Positions 1-9,121 of a stretch of DNA of 64,000 nt are shown one piece after another (the stretch's first letter is position 1; every line of letters starts with the position of its first letter). The notes beneath the pieces were generated by a model, which ran no database searches, was not told the DNA's origin, and was given only the letters and a program-made list of their open reading frames with translations. Source of the stretch: Mariniflexile jejuense (GTDB lineage: Bacteria > Bacteroidota > Bacteroidia > Flavobacteriales > Flavobacteriaceae); the NCBI RefSeq assembly GCF_042675665.1, contig NZ_JBHTJI010000042.1, positions 124,001 through 188,000 on the forward strand. The letters run 5' to 3'. The translations under genes were made by a program, and so were the position numbers.

Positions 1-2153
1 CGATCATTAAAAAAGCCTAACTCTAAACCCAATTCTTGTTTTTTATTGGATTCCCAACCAAAATTTGGGTTAAATACGCCTGTTGGTTCTAATACTGAAG
101 TACCATTATAGTTGAATCCTGTTGTATTATAGGTTCCTAAAAATTTGTAATCACCTATGTTATCACTTCCAGTGGTTCCATAGCTAGCTCTAATTTTTCC
201 AAAACTTAACCATAAACTTTCTTTAAGCCAATTTTCTTCAGAAAAGAGCCATGCCATGCCAATAGCACCAAAATTTCCAAATTGTTTATTGGGACCGAAA
301 CGAGACGACCCATCACGCCTTCCAGTAAGGTTTATGATATATTTTGAGCTATAGTTAAGGTTAACCCGTCCAAAATAAGCCATGTATTTATAGGTACTTG
401 AATTATCTTGCAGTATTGCTAGTGTATTAGCCGCTGAAAGGTTTTGTATTAAATTGTTACTTGAAAATCCAGTACCTCGTTGCACTAATTGGTTGGTAGT
501 TTCCTCCTGAAACGAACTTCCTAATAATACCATGAGCTTAACCTTATGCCATTGCTCTTGCCAATGTATTTGAGGTTCTATAATCCATGAGTCTCTTTGA
601 CCCGCATTGGTTGTTAATGAGGATATACTCGAGGTAAAGTTATTACTAGGGTTAAATGCCGTATTGGGATAGGTTAAATAAGATTCCATAGCGTATTTGT
701 TATATCCCAAATTGGTTTTCAACTCCAATGTGTTAAAGATGCTATAAGACAGGGTTGTATTAGCTATCAGTGTATTAATCTTAGCTTGGTATTCTCGTTT
801 TAGTGCTGCCAAGGGGTTTTCCCAAGTGCCATTTTCCCAATTTAGATTACCATTCTCATCATACAGAGCTGGTGCATTTGGTTCAAGGGTATTGGCTAAA
901 TAGGTATAATCTGACTGAGGTAGTAAATTATTCTCTAAGGTATAACTGAATGATGTGTTTAGCTTAAATCGTTGGTCAACTGATTGGTGATTCAGGCTAT
1001 TGTGTACTGTCGTTTTTTTATAATTGGAATCTCCTGGAAAAACGGTTGTCTCTTTTTGATGTGTTGTACCTATTGAAAATTGGGTATTATCATTTCCTCC
1101 TGACACTGCTAATTGCATGGTATTTCGATAGGATGTTTTACCTATTAATTCCTTCTGCCAATCTGTATAACGGGTTTGACTCCATGTTTTAAGATCTGGC
1201 CAAATAAAATCAAAAGCGGGGTTTTCTAAAAATGCACCAAAACCATCATTTACAATGGCTTCCCGTCGTACTTCCAAATACTGTTGGGTATTCATTAAGT
1301 CTCTAAATTGAGTGACTTGCCCTAAAGTGGTACTTACATTGGCACTAATTTGTGTTTTTCCTGCTTTTCCACTTTTTGTGGTAATAAGCACTACCCCATT
1401 TGCTCCACGGGATCCATATATTGCTGTTGCATCCGCATCTTTTAGGACTTCTATACTTTCTATATTGTTTGGGTCTATGGCATTGAGTGGGCTAATATTT
1501 GCTGCATTAATACCTGCCGATACATCTGCTGCTCCTAAAGACTGCGAGCCAAACGGCACACCATCAATAATAAATAAGGGGTTGGTACTGCCATTTATAA
1601 AGTTCTTACCACGTATTTCTATTGAAAAACCACCTCCTGGCACACCTGTTTTTTGAACTATATTAACCCCTGATACATAACCTTGCATGGCTGCCATAGG
1701 ATTATTTACAGGCTGTTTTTCAATGGTTGTGGCGTCTATCTTTGCTATATTTCCGGTGCGTTCTTTTTCTTTAACACTATAATAGCCTGCATTTAGCATC
1801 ACTGTTCCCAATTGGGTAATAGCCTCTACCAGTTTTACGTTAACTACATTTTGATGGTTTATGGCTATTGTTTGAGACTCAAAGCCCAATGCTGTATATT
1901 TAAGCACATCGTTTGGATGTACATTTATTGTATAAGTACCATCAAAGTCTGATACCACGCCTTGCTTGGTATTTTGAGACACGATATGTACACCTGCTAT
2001 CGGTAAGCTATTGGTATCTGTGATGATACCTGTTACTTTAAACTGCATTTTGGTGGGTGGATTTGCCCATGCTGTTCCGACAATTAATATAAAGATATAG
2101 AGATACGGGTTGAATAAGGCGTTCTTATGAATACCAATTAGTTTATTTTTCAT
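1..2153 (-). CDS. SusC/RagA-family TonB-dependent receptor (partial, C-terminus beyond left edge)
   Basis: This is an outer-membrane TonB-dependent transporter of the SusC class, which imports oligomers together with a SusD lipoprotein. About 717 codons are present from the ATG at 2153 (MKNKLIGIHK..), then a hydrophobic signal segment ending in TAWA. Next come a carboxypeptidase-like beta-sandwich (KVTGIITDTNSLPIAGVHIV), a plug domain with IEIRGKNFINGSTNPLFIIDG, and the family hallmark ATAIYGSRGANGVVLITTK. The beta-barrel part follows and runs off the window. A SusD partner would be expected downstream on the minus strand, to the left of position 1. Its substrate cannot be read from the sequence. 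It borders the accessory island, so it may be resident chromosomal DNA next to the insertion. Family assignment is firm; everything about substrate is unknown. Confidence 0.93.
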   Translation of the reverse strand, partial: MKNKLIGIHKNALFNPYLYIFILIVGTAWANPPTKMQFKVTGIITDTNSLPIAGVHIVSQNTKQGVVSDFDGTYTINVHPNDVLKYTALGFESQTIAINHQNVVNVKLVEAITQLGTVMLNAGYYSVKEKERTGNIAKIDATTIEKQPVNNPMAAMQGYVSGVNIVQKTGVPGGGFSIEIRGKNFINGSTNPLFIIDGVPFGSQSLGAADVSAGINAANISPLNAIDPNNIESIEVLKDADATAIYGSRGANGVVLITTKSGKAGKTQISANVSTTLGQVTQFRDLMNTQQYLEVRREAIVNDGFGAFLENPAFDFIWPDLKTWSQTRYTDWQKELIGKTSYRNTMQLAVSGGNDNTQFSIGTTHQKETTVFPGDSNYKKTTVHNSLNHQSVDQRFKLNTSFSYTLENNLLPQSDYTYLANTLEPNAPALYDENGNLNWENGTWENPLAALKREYQAKINTLIANTTLSYSIFNTLELKTNLGYNKYAMESYLTYPNTAFNPSNNFTSSISSLTTNAGQRDSWIIEPQIHWQEQWHKVKLMVLLGSSFQEETTNQLVQRGTGFSSNNLIQNLSAANTLAILQDNSSTYKYMAYFGRVNLNYSSKYIINLTGRRDGSSRFGPNKQFGNFGAIGMAWLFSEENWLKESLWLSFGKIRASYGTTGSDNIGDYKFLGTYNTTGFNYNGTSVLEPTGVFNPNFGWESNKKQELGLELGFFND

Positions 2154-2192
2154 AATTTTGAATTAAGTTTAACATTAGGTTGTTGAATGACT

Positions 2193-2233
2193 ACCTCCTA
2201 CAGGACCGTGCAAAGTTTACTAGGAGGTTTTTT
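2193..2233. repeat. 8-bp inverted repeat followed by T-run, upstream of the SusC-like gene
   Basis: ACCTCCTA at 2193-2200 pairs perfectly with TAGGAGGT at 2221-2228 around a 20-nt loop, and a T-run follows on the + strand. It lies 40-75 bp upstream of the receptor start. It could be a + strand terminator, but no + strand gene lies to its left. It could also be a leader or operator element of the minus-strand gene. The role is undecided. Confidence 0.4.
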
Positions 2234-2280
2234 GTGTGTGTTTTTATAGCATAGGCTGTTACATTTTTAATTAATAATAA

Positions 2281-2684
2281 GTGAAGGCGTCCGCCGTAAC
2301 CTGTAATTATAAGGCAAGACGGACTGTGCCCTCTGACTAACTCAATTATAAACTACAAAACACTAGTTATAATGGTTTAAGGTGCTATTATGTTCGGATA
2401 CATTGAAGAAAATAAAAGTAGTAATGGGATAAAAAAAGATAAGTATCAATCCGAAATCAAGGTTGCGTGCATCCCACACCAAAGTATTTATATCGGGTTC
2501 TTAGGCTTTTTCTTAAAGAGAATATCGAACACAGTAAGTTCTAACACATAAAAATGTTGTAATGAACCTATTGGTATTTGTTTATAAAACCTGTGTTGCA
2601 TACGCTTTTGGCTTAATAACCCTTTGGCAATGCTTCATAAAACACAAACAACGCTAAGAATGAGCTAAGAAAAACCTTTAGTAA
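2281..2684. other. Non-coding stretch with scattered inverted repeats (left end of island)
   Basis: No credible ORF was found here. A stem pairs GTCCG (2289-2293) with CGGAC (2320-2324), with an inner GCC/GGC pairing, and GGCA...TGCC lies at its right side (2313-2330). The stretch leads directly into the strongly structured segment at 2691-2862, so it may be the 5' part of one long RNA. It may equally be element-end DNA. Nothing identifies an attachment site. Confidence 0.35.
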
Positions 2685-2933
2685 CAAAAAGGCGTGGAAC
2701 TCAGCTTACTGCCCTTGAGGTACTGGAATAACTTGCAACAATAAGTGAGCCCACGCCCATAGACGTGAGCATCTTACTTATCATCTCGTTGCAAAAAGTT
2801 CCAGTTTTCTAGTGCGAGATTCTTAGCGAATGCTTCAAATATTTTTATGATGAAGAATCGCAAAATTATTTTATTACGGGCTAATATAATAAATATTTTT
2901 CAATTGTGGGTTTTATAACCCACAATATTTTTT
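2685..2933 (+). ncRNA. Candidate structured RNA with pseudoknot and intrinsic terminator
   Basis: Helix 1 pairs GGCGTGG (2691-2697) with CCACGCC (2751-2757), continued by CTCA/TGAG and CTTA/TAAG across small bulges, 15 bp in all. Helix 2 pairs ACTGGAA and TTGCAAC (2722-2739) with GTTGCAA and TTCCAGT (2788-2805), 14 bp with one internal loop. The left arm of helix 2 lies inside helix 1 and its right arm lies outside, so the two interlock as a pseudoknot. A third helix joins TGCGA..TTCTT (2813-2824) to AAGAATCGCA (2853-2862). A 10-bp terminator hairpin with a T-tail (2903-2933) follows on the + strand. There is no reading frame. I do not recognise the family; tmRNA and RNase P hallmarks were not seen. 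The 5' end is not defined. Confidence 0.5.
2903..2933 (+). terminator. Intrinsic terminator (+ strand)
   Basis: A perfect 10-bp stem (2903-2912 with 2917-2926, core TTGTGGGTT/AACCCACAA) closes a TTAT loop and is followed by TATTTTTT. No protein gene precedes it on this strand. It therefore implies a non-coding transcript coming from the structured stretch to its left. It also insulates the XRE gene that starts at 2959. Confidence 0.7.
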
Positions 2934-2958
2934 AAGAATTTGACCAACTTGTTGCCAT

Positions 2959-3207
2959 ATGAATGAGAATACAAACAAAGTTCAATTCCAGCAGCTATTT
3001 GGCACAAAGATTAAAGAATTGCGTAAATTGAAGAAACTGAGTTTAAGACAGCTTTCTCAAAGATGTAATTTAGATTATAGTGATATTGCTAAATACGAAA
3101 AAGGGGAAGTTAACATTCAATTGTCTACGGTATTTGAATTATCAAAAGGGTTGGAGGTACACCCGAAAGTATTATTTGATTTTGATTTTCTTTTTAATGC
3201 TGACTAA
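2959..3207 (+). CDS. Small XRE-family helix-turn-helix regulator
   Basis: This 82-residue protein is almost entirely a Cro/C1-type HTH domain, spanning roughly residues 14-75. The segment KIKELRKLKKLSLRQLSQ is followed by the recognition helix region LDYSDIAKYEKGEVNI. Such single-domain regulators are common on Bacteroidota mobile elements, where they control transfer or maintenance genes. No partner or target can be named. It lies alone on the + strand, 25 bp after an intrinsic terminator. It is followed by about 700 bp of decayed sequence, so it has its own promoter and no visible operon. Confidence 0.85.
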   Translation: MNENTNKVQFQQLFGTKIKELRKLKKLSLRQLSQRCNLDYSDIAKYEKGEVNIQLSTVFELSKGLEVHPKVLFDFDFLFNAD

Positions 3208-3317
3208 AACTTTAATTGGTTTTTTAACAGATTAAGGTACTTTAAATAATAAACTTTCACTTTTAAAGCTTATTAAGCGTATATCAAATATTTATTAGCA
3301 GTTGTTTATTCACCCAT

Positions 3318-3530
3318 TTATTCACCCACTTTAGGATTGATGACGTGAACTATCCAAACACCTCCTTTAGTTCCTTTACGCTGCAACAGTCCTTCTTTTT
3401 TAAGAACTTCTATATTATTATCTAATTCAGTAGCACTAAAATCAACTAATTCCCGCAATTTTACTTTTTTAATTTTATTATTCTGTTGAATAGCCTGAAG
3501 TATTATAATTTGTTTTTCTGAAAAAATAAT
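3318..3530 (-). pseudogene. Remnant of a winged-helix C-terminal domain (RecG-like/AlbA_2 ATP-binding protein type)
   Basis: Read on the minus strand, the frame gives about 70 residues without an ATG: IIFSEKQIIILQAIQQNN.., LRELVDFSATELDNNIEVLK, then KEGLLQRKGTKGGVWIVH and a stop at 3318. This is the winged-helix pattern seen at the C-terminus of putative transcriptional regulators with an AlbA_2/RecG-like ATP-binding domain. A TGA stop lies immediately upstream at 3531-3533. Short GTGGGTGAAT copies surround it at 3309-3329 and 3530-3546. The rest of the gene is missing. I read it as a gene fragment left by deletion. Confidence 0.5.
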
Positions 3531-3929
3531 TCACCCACTTATTCTCCCACCACATGATGGTGTATTAATATATTTAATAGACAACCATTAGCATAAAACA
3601 ATACATTTAAATAGTTTAAAGCTGATAATATTGCATTTCGCAATATGAAATACGTAAGTATCTAAAAGTAATTTAAAGCAACAAAATTTACTCATAATCC
3701 TAAAAATAATTGCAATAAGAAATCTGCCTTGATTTCATCTCACTATTGGACAGGAATTAGAAATAAATCAATCAGAATTTAGTCAATTGCATTACCGCTC
3801 TAAAGATGCAGAATTGATTGATAACTTAATTAAAAATGCAAAAAATAGCTTTAATAGCGTGACCTGTCCAGAAATAAGCCTTAATAATTTAATCATAAAG
3901 AATTTCTAGAACTAGATTACTAGAAGATA
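3531..3929. other. Decayed intergenic stretch between the XRE gene and the SRAP gene
   Basis: No intact gene was found. A perfect small hairpin, ATATTGC-ATTTC-GCAATAT, lies near 3633-3651. On the + strand about 3745-3909 there is a short open stretch reading IGQELEINQSEFSQLH.., which looks like the tail of a lost gene and ends in a stop near 3909. I could not assign it to a family. Confidence 0.3.
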
Positions 3930-4673
3930 TTATGAACTAAAACTTTCTTTTAATTCAGCATATTCAACCTTTTCAATGATAGTTTCAATATTACTATCCA
4001 CTTTTGGGCTGAACAAATCTTTACTAACAGTATAAGCCTCCAATTGAGATTCTGGATAATTTGAGCTCACTAATTCTCTTACATCATCTGCGTTAAGTTC
4101 AGGTAATAACCAATTATCCTTTATGTCATCACTTAAAATAACTGGTTGACGCTTTTTACTATTGTGAATTTTTGCAAACATAGGAGACGCCTCTTTAGTA
4201 AGTATTGAAAATGTAATGTAGGTGTCAATAACAGAATAAATACCTGCAAGGGCTAATGGTTCGTTATCATTATTGAAAATAAAAAATGGGTACTTCTTTT
4301 TTAAGTACTCATGAGGTTCAAAAAAACCATTTACAGGTATGATGCAACGGCGTGTTAAGGCTGATTCTCTATACATATAATGCTGGAACAGTTTTTCTGA
4401 TTGCGCATTCAGTCCACCCCCATATTTAACCGCCTCTTTATAATAATCCTTTATGGCATCACCTTTTTTATTTGAAGGTACAATACCCCAAACTCCTGGT
4501 GCCAACACGTTGCTTTTCTCTTGTGGGATTACCAACATGTTTAGGTGCGCAAAACCATTTAAATGGTAATTAGGTTTATCAAAAATTGACCGAATATTTT
4601 CAGCATTTAATTTAACCTTAAAATGCTCTTCTAACTTTTTGGTCTTAAAGGTGGTACTGGTATGAAAACACAT
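3930..4673 (-). CDS. SOS response-associated peptidase (SRAP, YedK/HMCES family)
   Basis: This 247-residue protein is of full family length. It starts Met-Cys, as the family requires: after Met removal Cys2 becomes the N-terminal nucleophile that makes a thiazolidine crosslink with abasic sites in single-stranded DNA. Other family signatures are NAQSEKLFQHYMYRESALTR, RRCIIPVNGFFEP and the histidine block IHNSKKRQPVIL. The role is protection of damaged single-stranded DNA, such as arises during replication stress or conjugative transfer. It stands at the left edge of the SOS cassette (DnaE, DinB, LexA-like) and faces the small + strand gene at 4731. No copy of the cassette's palindromic operator was seen upstream. 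Confidence 0.92.
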   Translation of the reverse strand: MCFHTSTTFKTKKLEEHFKVKLNAENIRSIFDKPNYHLNGFAHLNMLVIPQEKSNVLAPGVWGIVPSNKKGDAIKDYYKEAVKYGGGLNAQSEKLFQHYMYRESALTRRCIIPVNGFFEPHEYLKKKYPFFIFNNDNEPLALAGIYSVIDTYITFSILTKEASPMFAKIHNSKKRQPVILSDDIKDNWLLPELNADDVRELVSSNYPESQLEAYTVSKDLFSPKVDSNIETIIEKVEYAELKESFSS

Positions 4674-4730
4674 AGAGTAAATTTAATAAATTATTGATTA
4701 TATTTCTTAAATTATTTAAATCAAATAATT

Positions 4731-4913
4731 ATGAAGTTAATTGATTTAGCAGATGGTACTCCAAAAAATCATAGAATTTACCTTGTATGTATCAAACAAG
4801 TGTTTTATTCCAACACCAGAGATGCGTACGCCGATTGGACTGACAATGGGTTTATTTTAACAGAAAGCATTCTTTTTAATGATGAATATATTTTTGGATT
4901 TTATTCTGAATAG
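4731..4913 (+). CDS. Hypothetical 60-residue protein
   Basis: The sequence MKLIDLADGTPKNHRIYLVC.. to ..DEYIFGFYSE has no signal peptide or membrane segment. It is acidic and aromatic-rich. The ATG follows an AT-rich leader (AAATAATT) typical of translated Bacteroidota genes. It is divergent from the SRAP gene (57 bp between starts) and convergent with the DnaE-like gene, whose stop is 37 bp away. That placement between two real genes, with no longer competing ORF, is the main support. I do not recognise the family. Confidence 0.5.
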   Translation: MKLIDLADGTPKNHRIYLVCIKQVFYSNTRDAYADWTDNGFILTESILFNDEYIFGFYSE

Positions 4914-4949
4914 AAATAATTGATGTAATAAGGTGATTAATTTTATATT

Positions 4950-7904
4950 TTAACTTCTTGGATCTGGTTTTAACGACATTTTTTTTGACCAAACAATGTC
5001 GAGACTACAAAAATCAAACTCCTCCGTTACTTTCCCATAACACCCATAAACACCCATACCATTAATGGGGTATTTATCGACCACTTTTGTAAAATGTACC
5101 GTATCAAAATAGTGGCCAGCCCTATCTATAAAGGTGCAAAACCTGATTAATTTATTGTTTGATGTTTTATGAAAACGGGTGTTTACCAAGACACCATAAA
5201 GCAATACGTTCTGATTGATGTACAGATGCATGTCACTTGCTTTTATATTATTTTGAAAAGTTTCATCAACTAAATCAAAATAACTACACAACGGAAACCC
5301 CAGAAGTTCAATCTGGTCATAGGCTTCTTCAACAAACGTGGTTGTTAATGTCGGTAAATTAAATTGCTTATGGCTTGGTTTGAACAATCGCGCCTGTACC
5401 GTTCCCTGCTTACTAACATTCAACTTAAAGATAGCTTCCCATAACAATTCGGTTTTGGAACGTTCGGTAAACCTAAAAGCGTCTATTCGGATCAAAATAG
5501 TAATTTGCTCGATGCTGATAACCACCCTATCAATAAAATCATCCAAAGATGTAAACGAGCCATTGAAATTTCGATCGGTCAAGAACCTTTTAATGGTCAA
5601 TACTTCCAAACTTTTCAAGTAACCAAAACCCAAATAAATATCCTTCCCTTTAATAATGTTGGGATGATCACTGTTATTGATACATGGGGGATGCACCACC
5701 GCACCACACATTTTTGCTTCATGTATATAATGTTCTGCACTGTAAAATCCACCACCGTTATTTAAAACGGCCACCATAAACTCCAAAGGAAAATAGCATT
5801 TTAGGTATAAGCTTTGGTAACTCTCTACTGCATAGGATGCGGAATGACCTTTGGCAAAGGCATAACCTGCAAAGCTTTTTATTTGATTCCACACTTCAAG
5901 CGTTAATTCTTCAGTATAGCCCTTGTCCTTGCAGTTTTTGATAAACTTCTCCTCTACTTCCACAAACTCTGTTCTAGACCTGAACTTACCACTCATACCC
6001 CTACGTAAGACATCGGCTTCCCCTAAAGTCAACCCTGCAAATTGGTTCGCTACTTTAAGCACGTCTTCTTGATACACCATAATACCATAAGTCTCTGGCA
6101 TAATCTGTAACAGCATGGGGTTGGCTTCTTTTCGCTTTTCAGGATAGCGCTGCCTGACGATAAATTCCTTTTTCATTCCAGAACTGGAAACCCCTGGTCT
6201 GATAATGGAACTGGCCGCTACCAACCCCAAATAATCCTGTGTTTGCAGTTTTTGCATCAAGCCACGCATGGCAGGAGACTCTACATAATAAGCGCCAATG
6301 GCTTTGCCTCTTTTTAGCAGGTCATTGATTTTGGGATCGCTTTTAAAAGCCTCCACTTGGGTAATTTCTATGGGTGGTAGTTCGGGTCTGTTGTACTGAA
6401 TAATTTCTATAGCTTCCTTTATTTTAGCTAAGCCCCGTTGCCCTAAAATATCGAACTTAAAGATTCCCACATCTTCAGCAATGATCATATCAAATTGAAT
6501 GGTTGGAAAGCCTTTTGGTGGCATATCGGTAGCTGAATAATAATGGATCGGTTTTTCAAGAATAAGCACCCCACAGGAATGGACGCTCAAATGGTTTGGA
6601 AAACCCCGTATAAGCTGTCCGTACTTCAGTACCAATTTTCCCATTTCATCAAGACTATCTGCGGCATACTTGCCATCGCTTAACTTGTCTATTTCTTCCT
6701 TTGGTAAGCCAAATACTTTGCCCAATTCCCTCACCACACCTCGGTATTTAAAGGTGTTATAGGTTGCCAATAATGCCACATTCTTGAACCGTTTGAAAAT
6801 GTATTGGGTGATGTCTTCCCTATCTTTCCACGAAAAATCTATATCAAAATCTGGTGGCGATGCCCGAAATGGATTGATGAAGCGTTCAAAGTACAAATCC
6901 AGTTCAATGGGATCTACATCGGTGATGCCAATGATATACGCCACAATACTGTTTGCGCCACTGCCCCGTCCCACGTGGATATATCCCATGCGTTTTGAAT
7001 AGGACACAATATCATAGTTTATCAAAAAGTACGACACAAAATCCATAGTCTTGATTGTTGTCAACTCGGTCTGCAAACGGGCTTTCACCTTTTCAGTGGG
7101 TTTGGAATAGCGTTTATGTAAATTGTCCTCGCATAGTTTTTCCAAAAGTTCATAATCCGCTTCGGGTGATTCTAGATACACCTTTTGGTTTTGCGAAATC
7201 CTATCACTACCAAAACTGAAATCAATGGTACACGCATTCAAAAGGGTTTCTGTATTGGCAAGAATATGTGGGTAGTGTGCATAGGCTGCTTTTAACGCTT
7301 CAAGGGGCAGCATCACATCCGATGTTCTACATTCTTCGGATTTTTGCAGTTTGCTCAATAAGGTATTGTTGTCAATGGCTCTGAGCAATCGGTGCGCATT
7401 GAAATCACGTTTGTTTCTAATGGTTACCTGTTGCTGCACCACCAACTTTTCGGTGTAGGTTTTATAGATGGAAAATGGCAACTTTTTAAGTTCTTCTACC
7501 GAAACACCTATATATTCATTTGGTGCAAATGTTTTCTTTTCCAACTGCATCACCCGTTCTAAGGGATACACCATATAGGTGTGGGTTAATGTGGGTGCTT
7601 CTGGTGGCAGGTTTAGGTTATTGTGGGTGTGGTGTGATAAAAAAGCGTTTAACTCTTGAAATCCTTCGTTGTTTTTTGCCAAACCCACATAATACTGGGT
7701 GGCACCACACCTAAAATCAATCCCGATAACGGGTTTTATTTGGTATTCGGGTGATTTACGAATGAAATTAAGGCAAGCGGATGTATTATTGATATCGGTC
7801 AATGCCAAGATTGTGATGCCATTTTCTTTTGCAAGATCTAATAAGTCAACTTCCGAAAATGTACCATATCGCAACGAATAATAGGTGTGACAATTGATAT
7901 ACAT
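4950..7904 (-). CDS. dnaE: DNA polymerase III alpha-type (C-family) polymerase, short accessory/error-prone type
   Basis: This 984-residue C-family DNA polymerase has an N-terminal PHP domain (NCHTYYSLR at residues 4-12, then ALTDINNTS). The palm catalytic motif is PDFDIDF, with acidic residues D352 and D354. A finger region contains GYAFAKGHSASYAVESYQS, and an OB-fold-like C-terminus carries LLYGVLVNTRFHKTSNNKLI. It is clearly shorter than replicative alpha subunits of this phylum. That length matches DnaE2/ImuC-type polymerases used for mutagenic lesion bypass. The gene starts 2 bp after the dinB stop and must be co-transcribed with it. Damage induction through the palindrome at 9121-9171 is an inference from that linkage. 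No ImuA or inactive ImuB was found; an apparently active DinB takes that place. Confidence 0.92.
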   Translation of the reverse strand: MYINCHTYYSLRYGTFSEVDLLDLAKENGITILALTDINNTSACLNFIRKSPEYQIKPVIGIDFRCGATQYYVGLAKNNEGFQELNAFLSHHTHNNLNLPPEAPTLTHTYMVYPLERVMQLEKKTFAPNEYIGVSVEELKKLPFSIYKTYTEKLVVQQQVTIRNKRDFNAHRLLRAIDNNTLLSKLQKSEECRTSDVMLPLEALKAAYAHYPHILANTETLLNACTIDFSFGSDRISQNQKVYLESPEADYELLEKLCEDNLHKRYSKPTEKVKARLQTELTTIKTMDFVSYFLINYDIVSYSKRMGYIHVGRGSGANSIVAYIIGITDVDPIELDLYFERFINPFRASPPDFDIDFSWKDREDITQYIFKRFKNVALLATYNTFKYRGVVRELGKVFGLPKEEIDKLSDGKYAADSLDEMGKLVLKYGQLIRGFPNHLSVHSCGVLILEKPIHYYSATDMPPKGFPTIQFDMIIAEDVGIFKFDILGQRGLAKIKEAIEIIQYNRPELPPIEITQVEAFKSDPKINDLLKRGKAIGAYYVESPAMRGLMQKLQTQDYLGLVAASSIIRPGVSSSGMKKEFIVRQRYPEKRKEANPMLLQIMPETYGIMVYQEDVLKVANQFAGLTLGEADVLRRGMSGKFRSRTEFVEVEEKFIKNCKDKGYTEELTLEVWNQIKSFAGYAFAKGHSASYAVESYQSLYLKCYFPLEFMVAVLNNGGGFYSAEHYIHEAKMCGAVVHPPCINNSDHPNIIKGKDIYLGFGYLKSLEVLTIKRFLTDRNFNGSFTSLDDFIDRVVISIEQITILIRIDAFRFTERSKTELLWEAIFKLNVSKQGTVQARLFKPSHKQFNLPTLTTTFVEEAYDQIELLGFPLCSYFDLVDETFQNNIKASDMHLYINQNVLLYGVLVNTRFHKTSNNKLIRFCTFIDRAGHYFDTVHFTKVVDKYPINGMGVYGCYGKVTEEFDFCSLDIVWSKKMSLKPDPRS

Positions 7905-7906
7905 GT

Positions 7907-9121
7907 TTATTGTTTTCGGTGCGCCAATATTATTGGTGGTTCTCCATTAAATGGGTTTTTCATACTACCTATGGTTTTAGCGCCCATGGAAGCTGCTTTT
8001 TGGATGCTGGATTCACCAAAACGGTTCCGTATGGTGTCCAAGGCATTGTATAAACTCAGCATTTCCTCGGTATCATCAAACAGGTTTATTTGGTAATTAC
8101 CACTCACCAGATTACTCATTTTTACACCTACCAAACGTATTAACAAACGGCGTTGGTAAAGGGCTTCAAAAAGTTCCAACACTCTAGGTATAATGATATG
8201 GTCTGCACTGGTATAAGGTATGTTGACTTGCTTTGAATAGGTATTAAAATCAGAATACCTAATTTTTACACTGATGCGCGCTGCTAATTTATCGCCACGA
8301 CGTAATTGATAGGCCAAACTTTCTGCCATGGCAAAAATGGTTGTTTTTAGTTTTAGCATATCAATGGTATCTTTACTAAAGGTACGTTCTATGGAAATGG
8401 ACTTTCGTTCATGAAATGGAATGAGTGGTGGGTTATCCAATCCGTTCGCACGTTTCCAAATCGTAATCCCATTAACACCCAAAGCACTATGCATCATTTC
8501 CACAGGCATTTGTTGTACCACACCCACTTTATCGATACCCAAATTGCGTAAGATCTGATAGGTTTTATCCCCTACGGACGGTATTTTTTTTATCGATAAT
8601 GGTGCCATAAACGCCTTTTCAAACCCAAAATCCACCCGTAACTGGTTATTGGGTTTGGCTTCACCTGTAGCTACTTTAGAAACAATTTTATTACCCGACA
8701 ACCCAAACGAAATAGGTAAACCTGTTTCTTTTATGATGGTATTACGCAATTCGGTGGCGTACTTGTAGCTTCCAAAGAACTTGTCCATCCCACTTAAATC
8801 AGCATAGAATTCATCAATACTGGCCTTTTCAAAAATGGGTACTTTTTCCTTAATGATTTCGGTTACCTGATGTGAATATTTGGTGTAAATGGATGAATTG
8901 CCACGAATGACCACCGCTTCAGGACACAAACGTTTGGCCAAACGCATGGGCATACCGGAATGCACCCCAAAACGTCTGGTCTCGTAGCTACAGGCGGCAA
9001 CTACACCTCGATCGCCCGTTCCACCAACCAATAGCGGACGTTTTTGCAACCTACTATCTATCAAGCGTTCACAGGACACAAAGAAAGTGTCTAGATCCAA
9101 ATGCAATATATTCTTGTTCAT
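7907..9121 (-). CDS. dinB: Y-family DNA polymerase IV (DinB-like)
   Basis: This 404-residue translesion polymerase keeps its active-site acidic residues: HLDLDTFF with D9, and KASIDEFYADL with D103-E104. The helix-hairpin-helix region reads IKKIPSVGDKTYQILRNLGI, and a little-finger domain follows with KSISIERTFSKDT. It is therefore expected to be active, unlike ImuB proteins. The start at 9121 lies only about 5 bp from a minus-strand -7-like box (TAATTTTG, 9133-9126), so the mRNA is nearly leaderless. It is the first gene of an operon with the DnaE-like polymerase and faces the LexA-like repressor gene across 52 bp. Repression by that protein is inferred from the palindromes between them. Confidence 0.94.
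   Translation of the reverse strand: MNKNILHLDLDTFFVSCERLIDSRLQKRPLLVGGTGDRGVVAACSYETRRFGVHSGMPMRLAKRLCPEAVVIRGNSSIYTKYSHQVTEIIKEKVPIFEKASIDEFYADLSGMDKFFGSYKYATELRNTIIKETGLPISFGLSGNKIVSKVATGEAKPNNQLRVDFGFEKAFMAPLSIKKIPSVGDKTYQILRNLGIDKVGVVQQMPVEMMHSALGVNGITIWKRANGLDNPPLIPFHERKSISIERTFSKDTIDMLKLKTTIFAMAESLAYQLRRGDKLAARISVKIRYSDFNTYSKQVNIPYTSADHIIIPRVLELFEALYQRRLLIRLVGVKMSNLVSGNYQINLFDDTEEMLSLYNALDTIRNRFGESSIQKAASMGAKTIGSMKNPFNGEPPIILAHRKQ

Noticed and set aside
2154..2958. Group II intron, tmRNA or RNase P RNA as explanation for the structured region
   Set aside because: No reverse transcriptase, no tmRNA acceptor/T-arm motif and no RNase P core motifs were seen.
3309..3546. Repeated TTCACCCAC units as a CRISPR-like array
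   Set aside because: Units are about 9 bp, irregularly spaced and few; there are no spacers of equal length and no cas genes.
5338..8096. Plus-strand ORFs inside the polymerase genes
   Set aside because: They are shadows of strongly supported minus-strand genes and show no domain signature.
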